From positions 1 through 47,918 of the forward strand of contig JAUYNL010000063.1 of assembly GCA_030696085.1 (NCBI GenBank): 47,918 nt of DNA. Reading direction: 5' to 3'. A program made the position numbers and the translations under genes. Below are positions 1 to 8,958 of the stretch, piece after piece. A model generated the notes under the pieces. That model had not been told where the DNA came from, searched no databases, and saw only the letters and a list, made by a program, of their open reading frames with translations. Source of the DNA: Luteolibacter sp. (GTDB taxonomy: Bacteria > Verrucomicrobiota > Verrucomicrobiia > Verrucomicrobiales > Akkermansiaceae). Position 1 is the stretch's first letter. Each line of letters opens with the position of its first letter.

Positions 1-138
1 GCCGGTGCCTGTGTCCCTGTCTGATCGTTCATGGTGTTGGTTGGTTTGAATTCAATTCCAAACAGGCGATGTCGGAACATCGCCCGATCAACCAGCACCA
101 ATCGATTTTAACGTTTTAACGGAAAAAAATCCGCTTCC
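1..138. other. Non-coding leader with nested hairpins
   Basis: No gene is seen here. Positions 65-72 and 77-84 form an 8-bp perfect stem (GGCGATGT / ACATCGCC, 4-nt loop). Outside it, the sequence around 31-47 can pair imperfectly with the sequence around 86-103, giving a larger nested fold. It may be a terminator or leader structure for the gene that follows. No tRNA 3' end is present, so this is not the left end of the island. Confidence 0.4.
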
Positions 139-786
139 TTGGCCAGGACCGAAGTGCGTCTGGCCAAGCGGCTACAGGCACTCGACCAGGAGATCGCGGC
201 TTATCTCAACTCCCGGCCTCATCCCAAACGCAAAAGTCTGATCAAGTCCTCCCGACGAGTTGCCGACGAGAAGGCTGAAAAGCGCCACCGGAGACGCGGC
301 ATTCCGATGCCGTGTCCTGTGCCCGAGCAAATTGCCAAGCTTGCCGGCGAAGAGGAAATCACCCTTGAAAATATTCAGCGTTGGCTTGGGGATCTGGGAA
401 TTCTGCACGAACCCACCAAGAACGGAACAGGATTGAAGCTCACCTATCCAAAATTGCGCAAGACGGGTAAAAAATACAGGAATGCAAGAGGGCGTTACCC
501 CCTTCGCGAACTCGTGCTTCGCATCAAGGAAGCCCGATTCGATCTCGATCTGGTAAAAAACCCTGAGAAATACCAGGATCATCCCAGCGCCCATGCCGTG
601 GCCACCACCGAGCCCGTCACCCCCGAGCCCGTCACCCCCGAGCCTGTCACCCCCGAGCTTGTCGCCGATGATTCAAGGGGCACCTCCAAAAAATTGGACC
701 CCTCCACCAAGAAGCAGGAGAAGACTGAGGCTCAGAAGCAAAAACCAAAGCCCAAGGACAAGAATGATGAAATGGAAATCAACTGA
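139..786 (+). CDS. Hypothetical basic protein, 215 aa, Pro-rich tail
   Basis: I do not recognise the family. The start is a TTG at 139, chosen because an in-frame stop lies at 109-111 and a purine-rich GGAAAAAAA stretch sits about 10 nt upstream; no ATG occurs early in the frame. The protein is strongly basic in residues 20-60 and from 90 to 120. A low-complexity tail begins near residue 155 with repeated EPVTP units and ends in a Lys/Gln-rich segment. It has no signal peptide or membrane segment. The basic character suggests nucleic-acid binding, but that is inference. It is isolated from the next gene by about 800 non-coding bases. Confidence 0.55.
   Translation: MARTEVRLAKRLQALDQEIAAYLNSRPHPKRKSLIKSSRRVADEKAEKRHRRRGIPMPCPVPEQIAKLAGEEEITLENIQRWLGDLGILHEPTKNGTGLKLTYPKLRKTGKKYRNARGRYPLRELVLRIKEARFDLDLVKNPEKYQDHPSAHAVATTEPVTPEPVTPEPVTPELVADDSRGTSKKLDPSTKKQEKTEAQKQKPKPKDKNDEMEIN
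613..657 (+). repeat. Tandem 15-bp repeat in coding sequence
   Basis: Three copies of a 15-bp unit (CCCGTCACCCCCGAG, the third with one C-to-T change) lie in frame inside the preceding gene and encode repeated PVTPE. Copy number is likely to vary between strains by slippage without breaking the frame. Confidence 0.8.
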
Positions 787-1017
787 CGAGATTCCTCATG
801 CCGGCACCCCAATCGGTGCCGCTTGCGGCCTCACCAAACTCGGCCATCTCACAGCCTCATCGGCTCTTTGCGGGAACCGCTCCAACCGCGTTTCACTCTG
901 CGACTGCCAGAACGGCAGTCCTCGCCTAAACGGCGTGACGGATTCGCGAACGCGAACCATCTTTGCCCTAAGCGGGCCAATGCGCCGGAACAACACCGGC
1001 GGGAGCCGCTCACCGCG

Positions 1018-1056
1018 CGTGCTACCGACGGGCTTCAACAGCCCGTCGGTAGCACG
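1018..1056. repeat. Perfect 17-bp inverted repeat, 5-nt loop
   Basis: Arms 1018-1034 and 1040-1056 are exact reverse complements around the loop TCAAC. There is no T-run after it, so it is not a standard intrinsic terminator on the plus strand. Confidence 0.85.
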
Positions 1057-1077
1057 TTTCGTGGCGTCTCCATCTAC

Positions 1078-1145
1078 GCAAGATGCCGATACCCCTGCTA
1101 CCGAGATGCTACCGCACATCGTCATCAGGGGTATCGGCATCTTGC
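1078..1145. repeat. Perfect 20-bp inverted repeat, 28-nt loop
   Basis: Arms 1078-1097 and 1126-1145 are exact reverse complements. The loop (1098-1125) contains GCTACCGAGATGCTACCG, which itself repeats GCTACCG. This is the longest perfect repeat in the region and lies in the middle of the hairpin series. Confidence 0.85.
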
Positions 1146-1440
1146 CAAGAAGGTGTGAGCGCACCCCCTCTTGGATCTCCCCCGGCGAGCCGCCGTTCAG
1201 GAACCTGTTCCTGAAACCGCTTCGCCTTTGCCCATCCCATGGGGTTGCCGAACGGCAACCCTGCGTTCCGATGGGCATGAACCGCGACCACAACTCCGAT
1301 GTGCCACCTTGCGCTGGGCTCTTCCCGGGCTTGTTCCCGCAACGCGCCCCACTGGCAGTCTGGCGGAACTCGGCAGGTGCCACCCTGCCCGTCGTCTGCA
1401 GGCGCATGATCACCCGCAGTCAAACTTGCCGAGGTGAGGT

Positions 1441-1582
1441 CATTTAGCTGGTATTATAGCCAAGTAAATACCAAGATTAAGTCGACAAGTAATTGTTCTT
1501 CAGAAATACCAACTTTCGACAACTCATGGGAAACCTAGGTATTTTTCTGCATTTATTACCAGGATCGTGATAGCGTTCCCCC
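1441..1582 (+). promoter_or_regulatory. AT-rich upstream region with repeated AAATACCAA
   Basis: The base composition turns AT-rich just before the 196-aa gene. AAATACCAA occurs at 1466-1474 and 1504-1512, 38 bp apart, and the related inverse GGTATT appears near 1450 and 1536. Such repeated sites in front of a gene with a helical N-terminal domain suggest regulator binding. No clear -10/-35 pair can be assigned with confidence. Confidence 0.35.
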
Positions 1583-2173
1583 ATGTCGAAATCGAATCTA
1601 GATCCTCATGCTGATCTGATCCTGGATCTGCTGGCAAAGGAAGCCACCAACGGGGAGATCCTCGACATCTTGCTGGCAAAGCCGGCCGAAACCTCGCTGG
1701 AGGCCGTACGGGCATGGATCAAAAAGAATGCCGACCCGAAGCTGTTGAAGGGGCGCGGCAAAGGCAGAAGGCGAAAACCAGAGCATGCCAGGTTTTCCAT
1801 CATCCCAGACCACCGCGACCCCATGACCATACCGCCTGTTCTGGAGGCTACCCTGAATCTTTTCTCCGAGCCGCGCACTTCCCGGATCGGTGGCAGGGTA
1901 GGGACCGCTGAGGCGTTTCTCCACTCCGCCGGCATCGAAGTGGATCCATCCACACCGCCGTGGCGGTGGATTCTTCCGGCGAGATCCCTCACCAGCCTCG
2001 CTGATGTCGAACTCCTCCTGCTTGCCTACCTGCTCTCGGATCGGCCCGAGCTACCAGCCCGCGGCACTACCGCTGCCCATCGGAGTTGGCTTTTGGACCT
2101 GACGCGGGATGCCTCCAAGCTGCGAGCCAAGATCAACGAGGGAATCAATTTCACCTTTTCGGAAATACCCTGA
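1583..2173 (+). CDS. Hypothetical 196-aa protein, possible DNA-binding N-terminus
   Basis: No family is recognised. Residues 8-48 look like a helical bundle of the kind used for DNA binding (short helices with a turn near ATNGEIL), followed by a very basic linker at residues 57-68 rich in Lys, Arg and Gly. The C-terminal half contains a leucine-rich helix (residues about 137-152). The start ATG at 1583 is the first in frame and follows an AT-rich region with repeated sites, so self-regulation is possible but unproven. No signal peptide is visible. Confidence 0.55.
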   Translation: MSKSNLDPHADLILDLLAKEATNGEILDILLAKPAETSLEAVRAWIKKNADPKLLKGRGKGRRRKPEHARFSIIPDHRDPMTIPPVLEATLNLFSEPRTSRIGGRVGTAEAFLHSAGIEVDPSTPPWRWILPARSLTSLADVELLLLAYLLSDRPELPARGTTAAHRSWLLDLTRDASKLRAKINEGINFTFSEIP

Positions 2174-2474
2174 GTTTCTCCGTCTGAAGACTCCTCTGCT
2201 TTCCTAATTCAAAGCGACTTTCGAGTCGTCCCTGTGCGAGCTCCGCATCTTTTAGATGCCGATCTAGACCGCCACCGCCATGCGAGATCTCGATCCCACG
2301 CAAATCCGTCTATGCCCGACAGGCCTGTCCCAGGCCCAAATTCATTGACTCGTTTCCCCCCGTCCTTTCGGCCGGTTCGCCCGAGGTAACATCGCTACAC
2401 GAATAATCCGATTAACACTCAAAAACCTTGGGGTCGGATTCCAAACCAAAAAGCAAACCAACACACACCGTACC
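2174..2474. other. Intergenic region with small hairpins
   Basis: No gene is seen in these 300 bases. Two short stem-loops follow the preceding gene: CGACT/AGTCG near 2215-2228 and GCATCT/AGATGC near 2246-2261. A purine-poor, A-rich stretch (2440-2474) leads into the next gene. A promoter is likely here, but no convincing elements can be named. Confidence 0.3.
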
Positions 2475-3260
2475 ATGAAACACCCCATCGAATTCCAAGT
2501 CCACACACCGGGCAAACTGGAACTCATACCGCCACTGCAACCGTCCAACCACATTCCGTTTCAGGACCTGCTCCTCACACCGGAATATTCTAGAATGAAA
2601 TACACCCTGCCAAAGGGCACCTCAACATTCAGATTACTACCTGCCATCAAAGGCTCCGATTTCTGGATGGCAACGATCGATGCTATCGACCAAGGCAACG
2701 GAAGACACGTCCACCCCAAGACCTTCCAGCCTTCGGAGGACAAGGACAGCGTCTTCGATACTGCCAAGGCATGGCTGAAAAAGCACCAGCCCAGCATGCT
2801 CTACAGCAAGGCCGAGCCCACCGGACACAAATTCTGGATCCAAAAGGTTGCGGCCTTTTGGATTCTGATTGACGGCCCCGAGCCCCCCGAGCTGCGCATC
2901 CTCCTCGCTTCCGAGTTCCCGGGCTCCCGCCAGGTGGCAAAGCCAGGCTTGGGTCACAAGCTCAAGGAACTCGTCCAAAACAAACCCGAGCTTTTGGATC
3001 CAGATGCCGGATACCAGCTCAAGGTGACGCGTGCCTACAGTGCAGGCAGCAAATACCCGGAAACCCAGATCACAGTCCACCAGACATCCACCTCGTTGAA
3101 CGAGGCTCTTGGGGAACTCTCGGCTGAAGACCTGGCACGCGTGCGCCCGATCATGGACACCATCAGGCAGACCGACACCGAACAGGAGTGGGCACTGCTG
3201 GCCAAGGTCATCGGTGACGAGCTGGCGAACACCATCCGCACGGAATCCGCTGACATCTGA
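2475..3260 (+). CDS. Possible gp32-like single-stranded DNA-binding protein
   Basis: The 261-aa protein has a layout like phage T4 gp32 core proteins: an N-terminal segment leading into a beta-rich stretch that begins with KYTLPKGTSTFRLLP, an aromatic motif FWMATID, a second strand set HKFWIQKVAAFWILID, and an acidic C-terminal helical region ending around residue 258. gp32 proteins bind single-stranded DNA during replication and recombination. The match is by overall pattern only: the zinc ligands of T4 gp32 are not evident, and no direct homologue is recalled. It ends just before a strong terminator. On a genomic island, an SSB-like protein would fit transfer or replication functions. Confidence 0.35.
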   Translation: MKHPIEFQVHTPGKLELIPPLQPSNHIPFQDLLLTPEYSRMKYTLPKGTSTFRLLPAIKGSDFWMATIDAIDQGNGRHVHPKTFQPSEDKDSVFDTAKAWLKKHQPSMLYSKAEPTGHKFWIQKVAAFWILIDGPEPPELRILLASEFPGSRQVAKPGLGHKLKELVQNKPELLDPDAGYQLKVTRAYSAGSKYPETQITVHQTSTSLNEALGELSAEDLARVRPIMDTIRQTDTEQEWALLAKVIGDELANTIRTESADI

Positions 3261-3310
3261 GATTTCTCCAGAGGGAGGTAAACACCGGACTCCGTGTCCG
3301 GAACACTGCA

Positions 3311-3345
3311 GGGGTCGGGCCGCGAGGCCCGGCCCCTCTTTTTTC
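3311..3345 (+). terminator. Intrinsic terminator
   Basis: An 11-bp stem (3311-3321 with 3326-3336, one G-T wobble) with a 4-nt loop is followed by TCTTTTTTC. It lies 50 nt after the stop of the 261-aa gene and separates it from the large defence operon. The 220 bases after it are GC-rich and hold no gene I can support. Confidence 0.9.
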
Positions 3346-3567
3346 ATTGAGCTTCCCCCCTAAATCCCCGCCGGGGACTTCGCCCCTCCCGTCCCCCCGG
3401 GGAGCGAGGGAGGTTGGAGTTTGCCTCAGATCGCCTACTTCTCTTCTCCTTCTCAACCAATCAGTTAAAATCGCGGAGAATCCTGCCCATTTCCAAAGTC
3501 GCGTATTGCCCACCCATCTGACGATCCATAGGATTCATTCCATCCGCATTGATCGACTTACCACCGC

Positions 3568-6500
3568 ATGAACGCATTTTCCTTCCGGGACCAGATCATC
3601 CGAAATTACGAAACGTTCTCCCGGAGCTTCGTCCGCATCTCTGCCAAGGACATTGAGGGTGCCGTTAATGCCGAATACGCCAAGAACCGCTATTGGCCGG
3701 AGCCGCTGATCCAGATCAATCCGAATTACAAACCGGCCTCGACCACGCAAGAACTCGCCGAATCCTCAGTTCTTCACCCAACCACCGCGAACATCTTCCG
3801 CGTCCCCGATAAACACACCGGAGTGTTGATTCCGCTCCGCCTCCACAAGCACCAGCAGGACGCTCTAGCGCTCGCCCGCGACGGCCGCAGCTACGTCGTC
3901 ACCACCGGCACCGGTTCGGGGAAATCGCTCGCTTTCTTCATCCCCATTGTTGACCGGATCATCAAGGCCCGAGAAAAGGACCCGACGCCCCGCACCCGCG
4001 CCATCATCATTTACCCGATGAATGCTTTGGCCAACAGTCAGGCCGAAGAGATTGGAAAGTTCCTTGAAAACCTTGGGCCTAATGATGGTGGCCCGACCTT
4101 TGCCCGCTACACCGGACAGGAAAGCTCCGCCGAGCGGCAGACATTGGCCGCGAATCCGCCTGACATCCTGCTCACCAACTTCATGATGCTGGAGTTGATC
4201 CTCACCCGCTACGAGGAGGTGGACCGGAAAGTGGTGGATCACTGCCAAGGACTGGAATTCCTGGTGATGGACGAGCTCCACACCTACCGCGGTCGTCAGG
4301 GAGCGGATGTCGCCATGTTGGTTCGCCGGCTTCGCCAGCGTCTCAAAGCCGACAATCTGTTGTGCATCGGCACCTCGGCTACGATGTCCAGCACGGGCAC
4401 CGCCGAAGACCAGAAGCGGACTGTTTCCACGGTGGCATCCAAACTCTTCGGCACCACTATCGAGGAAACCGACGTCATTGACGAAACACTCGAACGTGCC
4501 ACCGACCCATCCATGGGACTGGAGACGGTGAAACCGCTTCTCGCAGATCGTTTGGCCGAACAAACCGAATCTTGGAGCGATCCGGAGTCATTCCGGAGCG
4601 ATCCTCTCGCCGTGTGGACGGAATTGACGCTCGGTCTGGACATGAAAAACCAGTCCAGCCCGCGTCGCGCCAGGCCTCTCAGCCTTTCGGAGGCATCCAA
4701 ATCGCTGGCGAGGGATGCAGGGGTTGATGTGCCTCAAGCCCAAAAGGCGCTGGAGATTTTCCTCACCGCCGCCCAGAAAGTCACCACCCCCGATGGTCGC
4801 GCCCTGTTTGCGTTCAAGCTCCATCAGTTCATCAGCGGCCCCGGCAAAGTGCTCTGCACCTTGGAGCCCGATGAGGATCGCCAGATCACCCTCGACGCGC
4901 AACGGTTCGCGCCCGGCCGCCAAAAGGACGCCGTGCTTTTGTTCGGAACCCACTTCTGCCGCGAGTGCGGTCAGGAATACCACCCCGTATGGCACTCCAA
5001 GGAATCGCCGCCAAACTACACCCCACGCGAGATCGACGACGTCGGCAGCGACGAAAAGGAGCGGCGATTTGGTTTCCTCGCTCCGGTCCGCGAGGGACAA
5101 ACCTTTGAAGGAAACGCCGAGGATCTTCCGGATTCATGGACCGAGGAGGGCAAAACCGAAACCAAGGTCAAACAGAACTACAAGGAAGCGGTGCCCTTCC
5201 GGGAGATGATCGACGAACGCGGGCATCGCGGCAGCGGCAGAGCCTATTGGTTCATTCCAGGAAAATTCCGCTTCTGCCTGAACTGCGGGCACGAACACCA
5301 GGCACACGGCCGCGACATCAACCGGCTTTCCAGCCTCTCCGGTGAAGGCCGTTCCTCCGCCACCACCGTCCTGACCCTCGCCATCCTCCGCCAACACTTC
5401 GACACCCCGCTTGAACCCGGCAGCACCTTCGACCCGCGCAAGCTGCTCGGCTTCACCGACAACCGCCAGGACGCGGCCCTCCAAGCCGGCCATTTCAACG
5501 ATTTCCTCTACCTGCTCATGATCCGGTCCGGCCTGCTCGCCGCGCTCAGGAAACACGGTGGAGGCCTGTTAGCCGGAGACCTTGGCGTTGAGGTGTTCCG
5601 CTCTTTGGGTTTCGAAACGAATGACGAGGAAATCTTGTCAGAGTTTCTTGTAGAGCCGGACCTCTTCGGCCTCGCAAAGCAGGAAGCGGAGCGCGCCGCT
5701 CGCTTCGTGCTCGGCTATCGCCTGCTGCGGGATTTGCGGAAAGGCTGGCGCTTCAACAATCCCAACCTCCGCCAGCTAGATCTGTTGCACATCGACTATC
5801 CGGGCCTGCAAGACATGGCAGCCAATGAATCCGCCCTCACCAAGTCCCAGGCGGATTACACCGAATCCAAGAAGGACAAGGAACTAACGCCCGCCGAGGG
5901 CGCGGGTTGGTCACTTCTTCGCAGTCTCTCACCATCCGCACGCGCCTCCCTCGGCCGCATCATCTTTGAGGGAATGTTGCGCGACCTTTGCGTCGAGTCC
6001 GACTATCTCGATGCCGCTAGACAGGACAACATGCGTCTCTCCGTCGCCAGTTATCTGAACGAACGCTGGGCCTTCGGCTCGGACGAAAAGCTGGCGACCT
6101 CGAAATACCTGATTCTCGACAAGCGCCCCGAAAGCAAAGGGCAGCGGAAACGCGACGACCTAATCGGTGGTGGTGCCCGATCCCGCCTCATCCGCGAAAT
6201 TCGATACGCCAAGGAATGGGAACATCATCCGGAGGCGGAGGATATTCGCAAGACGCATGGTGAGATCCTCGTGGAATTGGTTCGTGCCTTTCTTCAACTC
6301 GCAAAGAAGGGTGGCTACGTCACGGATCAGCAGGTGGATAAATCCAAAGCCGATAACAGACCCGCACTCACGGGCTGGGCGGTCAAGGATACCGCCTTGC
6401 GTTGGGCAATGAACAAGAACCCTGAGGAAACCGGCAGCAAGTCCAACGCTTTCTTCCGGGACTTGTATTCGTCCGTTTCAGAGCTGCTAGAGAAGCCGGG

Positions 6501-8958
6501 CCACAGCTTCTTCGACTTCGAGGCCCACGAGCACACCGCACAGGTCGAATCCGACAAACGTAAAGTGCTGGAAGCCCGTTTCCGCATGTCACCACGCGAT
6601 CACGAATGGTGGAAGACCGAGTCCGGTCAAAAGGGCAAACTCATTCGACTACCCGTCCTCTATTGCTCGCCGACGATGGAGCTCGGCGTGGACATTTCCG
6701 CGCTGAATACCGTTTACCTCCGCAACGTCCCGCCCACGCCGGCGAATTACGCCCAGCGCAGCGGACGTGCCGGACGCTCGGGTCAGGCTGCGCTCGTCAT
6801 CACCTACTCAGCCGCGATGAGCCCCCACGACCAGTGGTTCTTCCATCATTCCGACCAGATGGTGCATGGCGTCGTCAAGGCCCCCACGCTCGATCTCTGC
6901 AATCGCGATCTCGTCGAGAGCCACCTTCACGCGGTTTGGCTCGCCGCAGTGCAGCGTTCGATTGAAACCAGCATCGCCCCTCTGCTAGATCTTGAGACCC
7001 GCGAGAAACCACTGGAGTCCTCACTCCAGGAAGCGATAACGGACCCTGCGGTGAGTCGCCGTGCCTTGGCGGCTGCCAAGGAGGTGATCGCGCAAGTCGA
7101 AACCGAGTTGCGCCAGACCACATGGTTCTCACCCGATTATGTCGAAACCGTGATCCGTAACAGCGCGGTCGCCTTCACCGACGCCTTTGATCGTTGGCGA
7201 AAACTCTACGAAGCCACCCACAAGCAGATGGCCTCCGCCGACGCCATCAACAAAAGCCCGGCGACATCGGCACCCGATCGTGAGAATGCCAAACGCCGTT
7301 ACCTCGATGCGGTGAATCAATTGAAACTCCTCCTCAAAACCGGAGGTGGACAAAACAACGACTTCTACACCTTCCGCTACCTCGCCAGCCAAGGCTTCCT
7401 CCCCGGTTACAACTTCCCGCGCTTGCCGCTGATGGCATGGATTCCCGCCACCGGTCGCAAGAAGAAAGATGGCAAGGACGACGCCGGCAGCATGGTCAGC
7501 CGCCCACGCTTCCTCGCCCTATCGGAATTCGGTCCGCGCAGTCTCATCTACCACGAAGGCCGCATGTTCCGCGTGGACCGCGCCAAACTCAACGTCACCG
7601 CAGCCGACCACATTTCGTCTGACTCACGGCTCGCCACCATCAATGCCTTTGTCTGCACGCACTGCGGTTATGGGCATCTGGGGAAAACCGAGGACCCCGA
7701 GCCCAAGGATCACGTCTGCGATGCCTGCGGCGAGCCGTTCACTCCGGAAAGCCGTGTCAACGAACTCTATCGGATTGAAACCGTGGAAACACACCCGGTG
7801 GAGCGCATCTCAGTGAATGACGAGGACCGCCAGCGCCAAGGCTTCGACATCATCACCACCTATCGCTTCCTACCAGGCCCGGGCGGCGCACCGGATCGCA
7901 TGGAGGCGGACGTCACCGCCAACGGTGAACCTGTCGCACGTCTCACCTATTCCCCATCTGCGGCACTCTGGCGCATCAATCGCGGATGGAAACGCCGCAA
8001 GTATAAGGAACAACTCGGTTTCTACATCAACCCTCTCAGCGGGCGCTGGAGCAAAAAGGAAGAAGCCGATGGAGATGACGACTCAGCAGAATCCCTGGAA
8101 GACGTTCAGGACAAGAAAGCCGCGTCCCAGCGCATCGTGCCATTTGTGGAGGACCATCGGAACATTCTCATTATCACACCGCCACCATCGGCTTTCATGC
8201 CGGAAGCCGCCATGGCCACCATCCAGGCAGCCCTGAAACGCGGCATCGAGCAGACTTTCCAAATCGAATCCGCAGAACTCGTCGTCGAGGCGCTACCCGC
8301 CAATCACGATCGCAGGGCGCTGCTGCTCTATGAAGCAGCCGAAGGTGGAGCGGGTGTCCTGAGTCGCCTCGCCTCCGATCCTACCCACCTCGCGCAAGTG
8401 GCCCGCACCGCTCTTGAGCTAATGCATTACGAGGTCCCCGAAAACGAAGTGCAGCCCGGCCAACTCATCGACCTCGCCGGTGAAAACGCCGGCCCCCGCG
8501 ACACCCATTGTGAAGCCGGCTGTTACCAGTGCCTGCTTTCCTATTACAACCAGCCGGACCACGAAATCATCGACCGCCGGAACTCCGCCGCCGTCGCTTT
8601 CCTCACCGCGCTTGCCAACTCGACTGTCCAACCGTTGCGCCCCGTCGCGGACTCTAACCGGAATGGAGACGGTGAATCACCCACACCGATTGAAAACTGG
8701 CTCTCCGCCGTTTCCCAATACGGCCTGCGCCAACCCGACCAACTCGACCTGCCCATCAACGGAGGAGAAACCACGGCGGATGCAGCCTATCAAACTTCCC
8801 GTGCGCTTGTGTTCCTGGCCCCTCCATCAAACAATGTCACCGCATACGCCCAAGACCGCGGATTCACGGTCATCGTCTTCTCGGCGGATTCATCTGAGTG
8901 GCTGCCGGTGTTCACATCCCACTCTTCCATCTTCGGCCCCATTTCCTCTCCCTCATGA
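3568..8958 (+). CDS. Large DEAD/DEAH helicase with DUF1998-like C-terminus (DrmA/DrmB- or DruE-like)
   Basis: This 1796-aa protein is a superfamily 2 helicase. The Walker A motif TTGTGSGKS is at 112-120, the DELH box at 235-238, the late motif PTMELGVDIS around 1035-1044 and the arginine-finger motif QRSGRAGR at 1063-1070. Paired cysteines at 464/467 and 570/573 lie between the two RecA lobes and likely hold zinc; further pairs are at 1363/1366 and 1384/1387. A C-x3-C-x2-C cluster at 1648-1655 is typical of the DUF1998/MZB zinc region of MrfA, DrmB and DruE. In DISARM the helicase (DrmA) and DUF1998 protein (DrmB) are separate; their summed length is close to this protein. DruE of Druantia is a single large helicase of similar size. 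It is the first gene of the defence operon and overlaps the next by ATGA. Confidence 0.85.
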   Translation: MNAFSFRDQIIRNYETFSRSFVRISAKDIEGAVNAEYAKNRYWPEPLIQINPNYKPASTTQELAESSVLHPTTANIFRVPDKHTGVLIPLRLHKHQQDALALARDGRSYVVTTGTGSGKSLAFFIPIVDRIIKAREKDPTPRTRAIIIYPMNALANSQAEEIGKFLENLGPNDGGPTFARYTGQESSAERQTLAANPPDILLTNFMMLELILTRYEEVDRKVVDHCQGLEFLVMDELHTYRGRQGADVAMLVRRLRQRLKADNLLCIGTSATMSSTGTAEDQKRTVSTVASKLFGTTIEETDVIDETLERATDPSMGLETVKPLLADRLAEQTESWSDPESFRSDPLAVWTELTLGLDMKNQSSPRRARPLSLSEASKSLARDAGVDVPQAQKALEIFLTAAQKVTTPDGRALFAFKLHQFISGPGKVLCTLEPDEDRQITLDAQRFAPGRQKDAVLLFGTHFCRECGQEYHPVWHSKESPPNYTPREIDDVGSDEKERRFGFLAPVREGQTFEGNAEDLPDSWTEEGKTETKVKQNYKEAVPFREMIDERGHRGSGRAYWFIPGKFRFCLNCGHEHQAHGRDINRLSSLSGEGRSSATTVLTLAILRQHFDTPLEPGSTFDPRKLLGFTDNRQDAALQAGHFNDFLYLLMIRSGLLAALRKHGGGLLAGDLGVEVFRSLGFETNDEEILSEFLVEPDLFGLAKQEAERAARFVLGYRLLRDLRKGWRFNNPNLRQLDLLHIDYPGLQDMAANESALTKSQADYTESKKDKELTPAEGAGWSLLRSLSPSARASLGRIIFEGMLRDLCVESDYLDAARQDNMRLSVASYLNERWAFGSDEKLATSKYLILDKRPESKGQRKRDDLIGGGARSRLIREIRYAKEWEHHPEAEDIRKTHGEILVELVRAFLQLAKKGGYVTDQQVDKSKADNRPALTGWAVKDTALRWAMNKNPEETGSKSNAFFRDLYSSVSELLEKPGHSFFDFEAHEHTAQVESDKRKVLEARFRMSPRDHEWWKTESGQKGKLIRLPVLYCSPTMELGVDISALNTVYLRNVPPTPANYAQRSGRAGRSGQAALVITYSAAMSPHDQWFFHHSDQMVHGVVKAPTLDLCNRDLVESHLHAVWLAAVQRSIETSIAPLLDLETREKPLESSLQEAITDPAVSRRALAAAKEVIAQVETELRQTTWFSPDYVETVIRNSAVAFTDAFDRWRKLYEATHKQMASADAINKSPATSAPDRENAKRRYLDAVNQLKLLLKTGGGQNNDFYTFRYLASQGFLPGYNFPRLPLMAWIPATGRKKKDGKDDAGSMVSRPRFLALSEFGPRSLIYHEGRMFRVDRAKLNVTAADHISSDSRLATINAFVCTHCGYGHLGKTEDPEPKDHVCDACGEPFTPESRVNELYRIETVETHPVERISVNDEDRQRQGFDIITTYRFLPGPGGAPDRMEADVTANGEPVARLTYSPSAALWRINRGWKRRKYKEQLGFYINPLSGRWSKKEEADGDDDSAESLEDVQDKKAASQRIVPFVEDHRNILIITPPPSAFMPEAAMATIQAALKRGIEQTFQIESAELVVEALPANHDRRALLLYEAAEGGAGVLSRLASDPTHLAQVARTALELMHYEVPENEVQPGQLIDLAGENAGPRDTHCEAGCYQCLLSYYNQPDHEIIDRRNSAAVAFLTALANSTVQPLRPVADSNRNGDGESPTPIENWLSAVSQYGLRQPDQLDLPINGGETTADAAYQTSRALVFLAPPSNNVTAYAQDRGFTVIVFSADSSEWLPVFTSHSSIFGPISSPS

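Larger units (their letters stand above)
787..1440. repeat. Hairpin-rich non-coding region
   Basis: This 650-base stretch has open frames in several directions but none reads like a protein. It holds a series of inverted repeats: 902-908/914-920 (7 bp), 1018-1034/1040-1056 (17 bp), 1078-1097/1126-1145 (20 bp), 1196-1204/1207-1215 (9 bp), 1242-1250/1253-1261 (9 bp) nested in 1230-1236/1270-1276 (7 bp), and a 6-bp stem near 1375-1392. Several of the short loops contain AAC. It could be a structured RNA, a cluster of REP-like palindromes, or the decayed end of a mobile element. Confidence 0.6.

Noticed and set aside
613-657. CRISPR-like repeats
   Set aside because: Repeats are contiguous without spacers and stay in the coding frame; no cas gene occurs in the window.
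787-1440. Integron attC array
   Set aside because: No RYYYAAC/GTTRRRY core pairs, no cassette genes between the hairpins and no IntI-type integrase.
593-1447. Plus-strand frame of 284 codons and its minus-strand partner at 796-1413
   Set aside because: The plus frame starts within the 215-aa gene and crosses the hairpin series; composition is Pro/Ser/Arg-rich with no protein-like pattern. The minus frame is likewise without domain and is interrupted by long inverted repeats.
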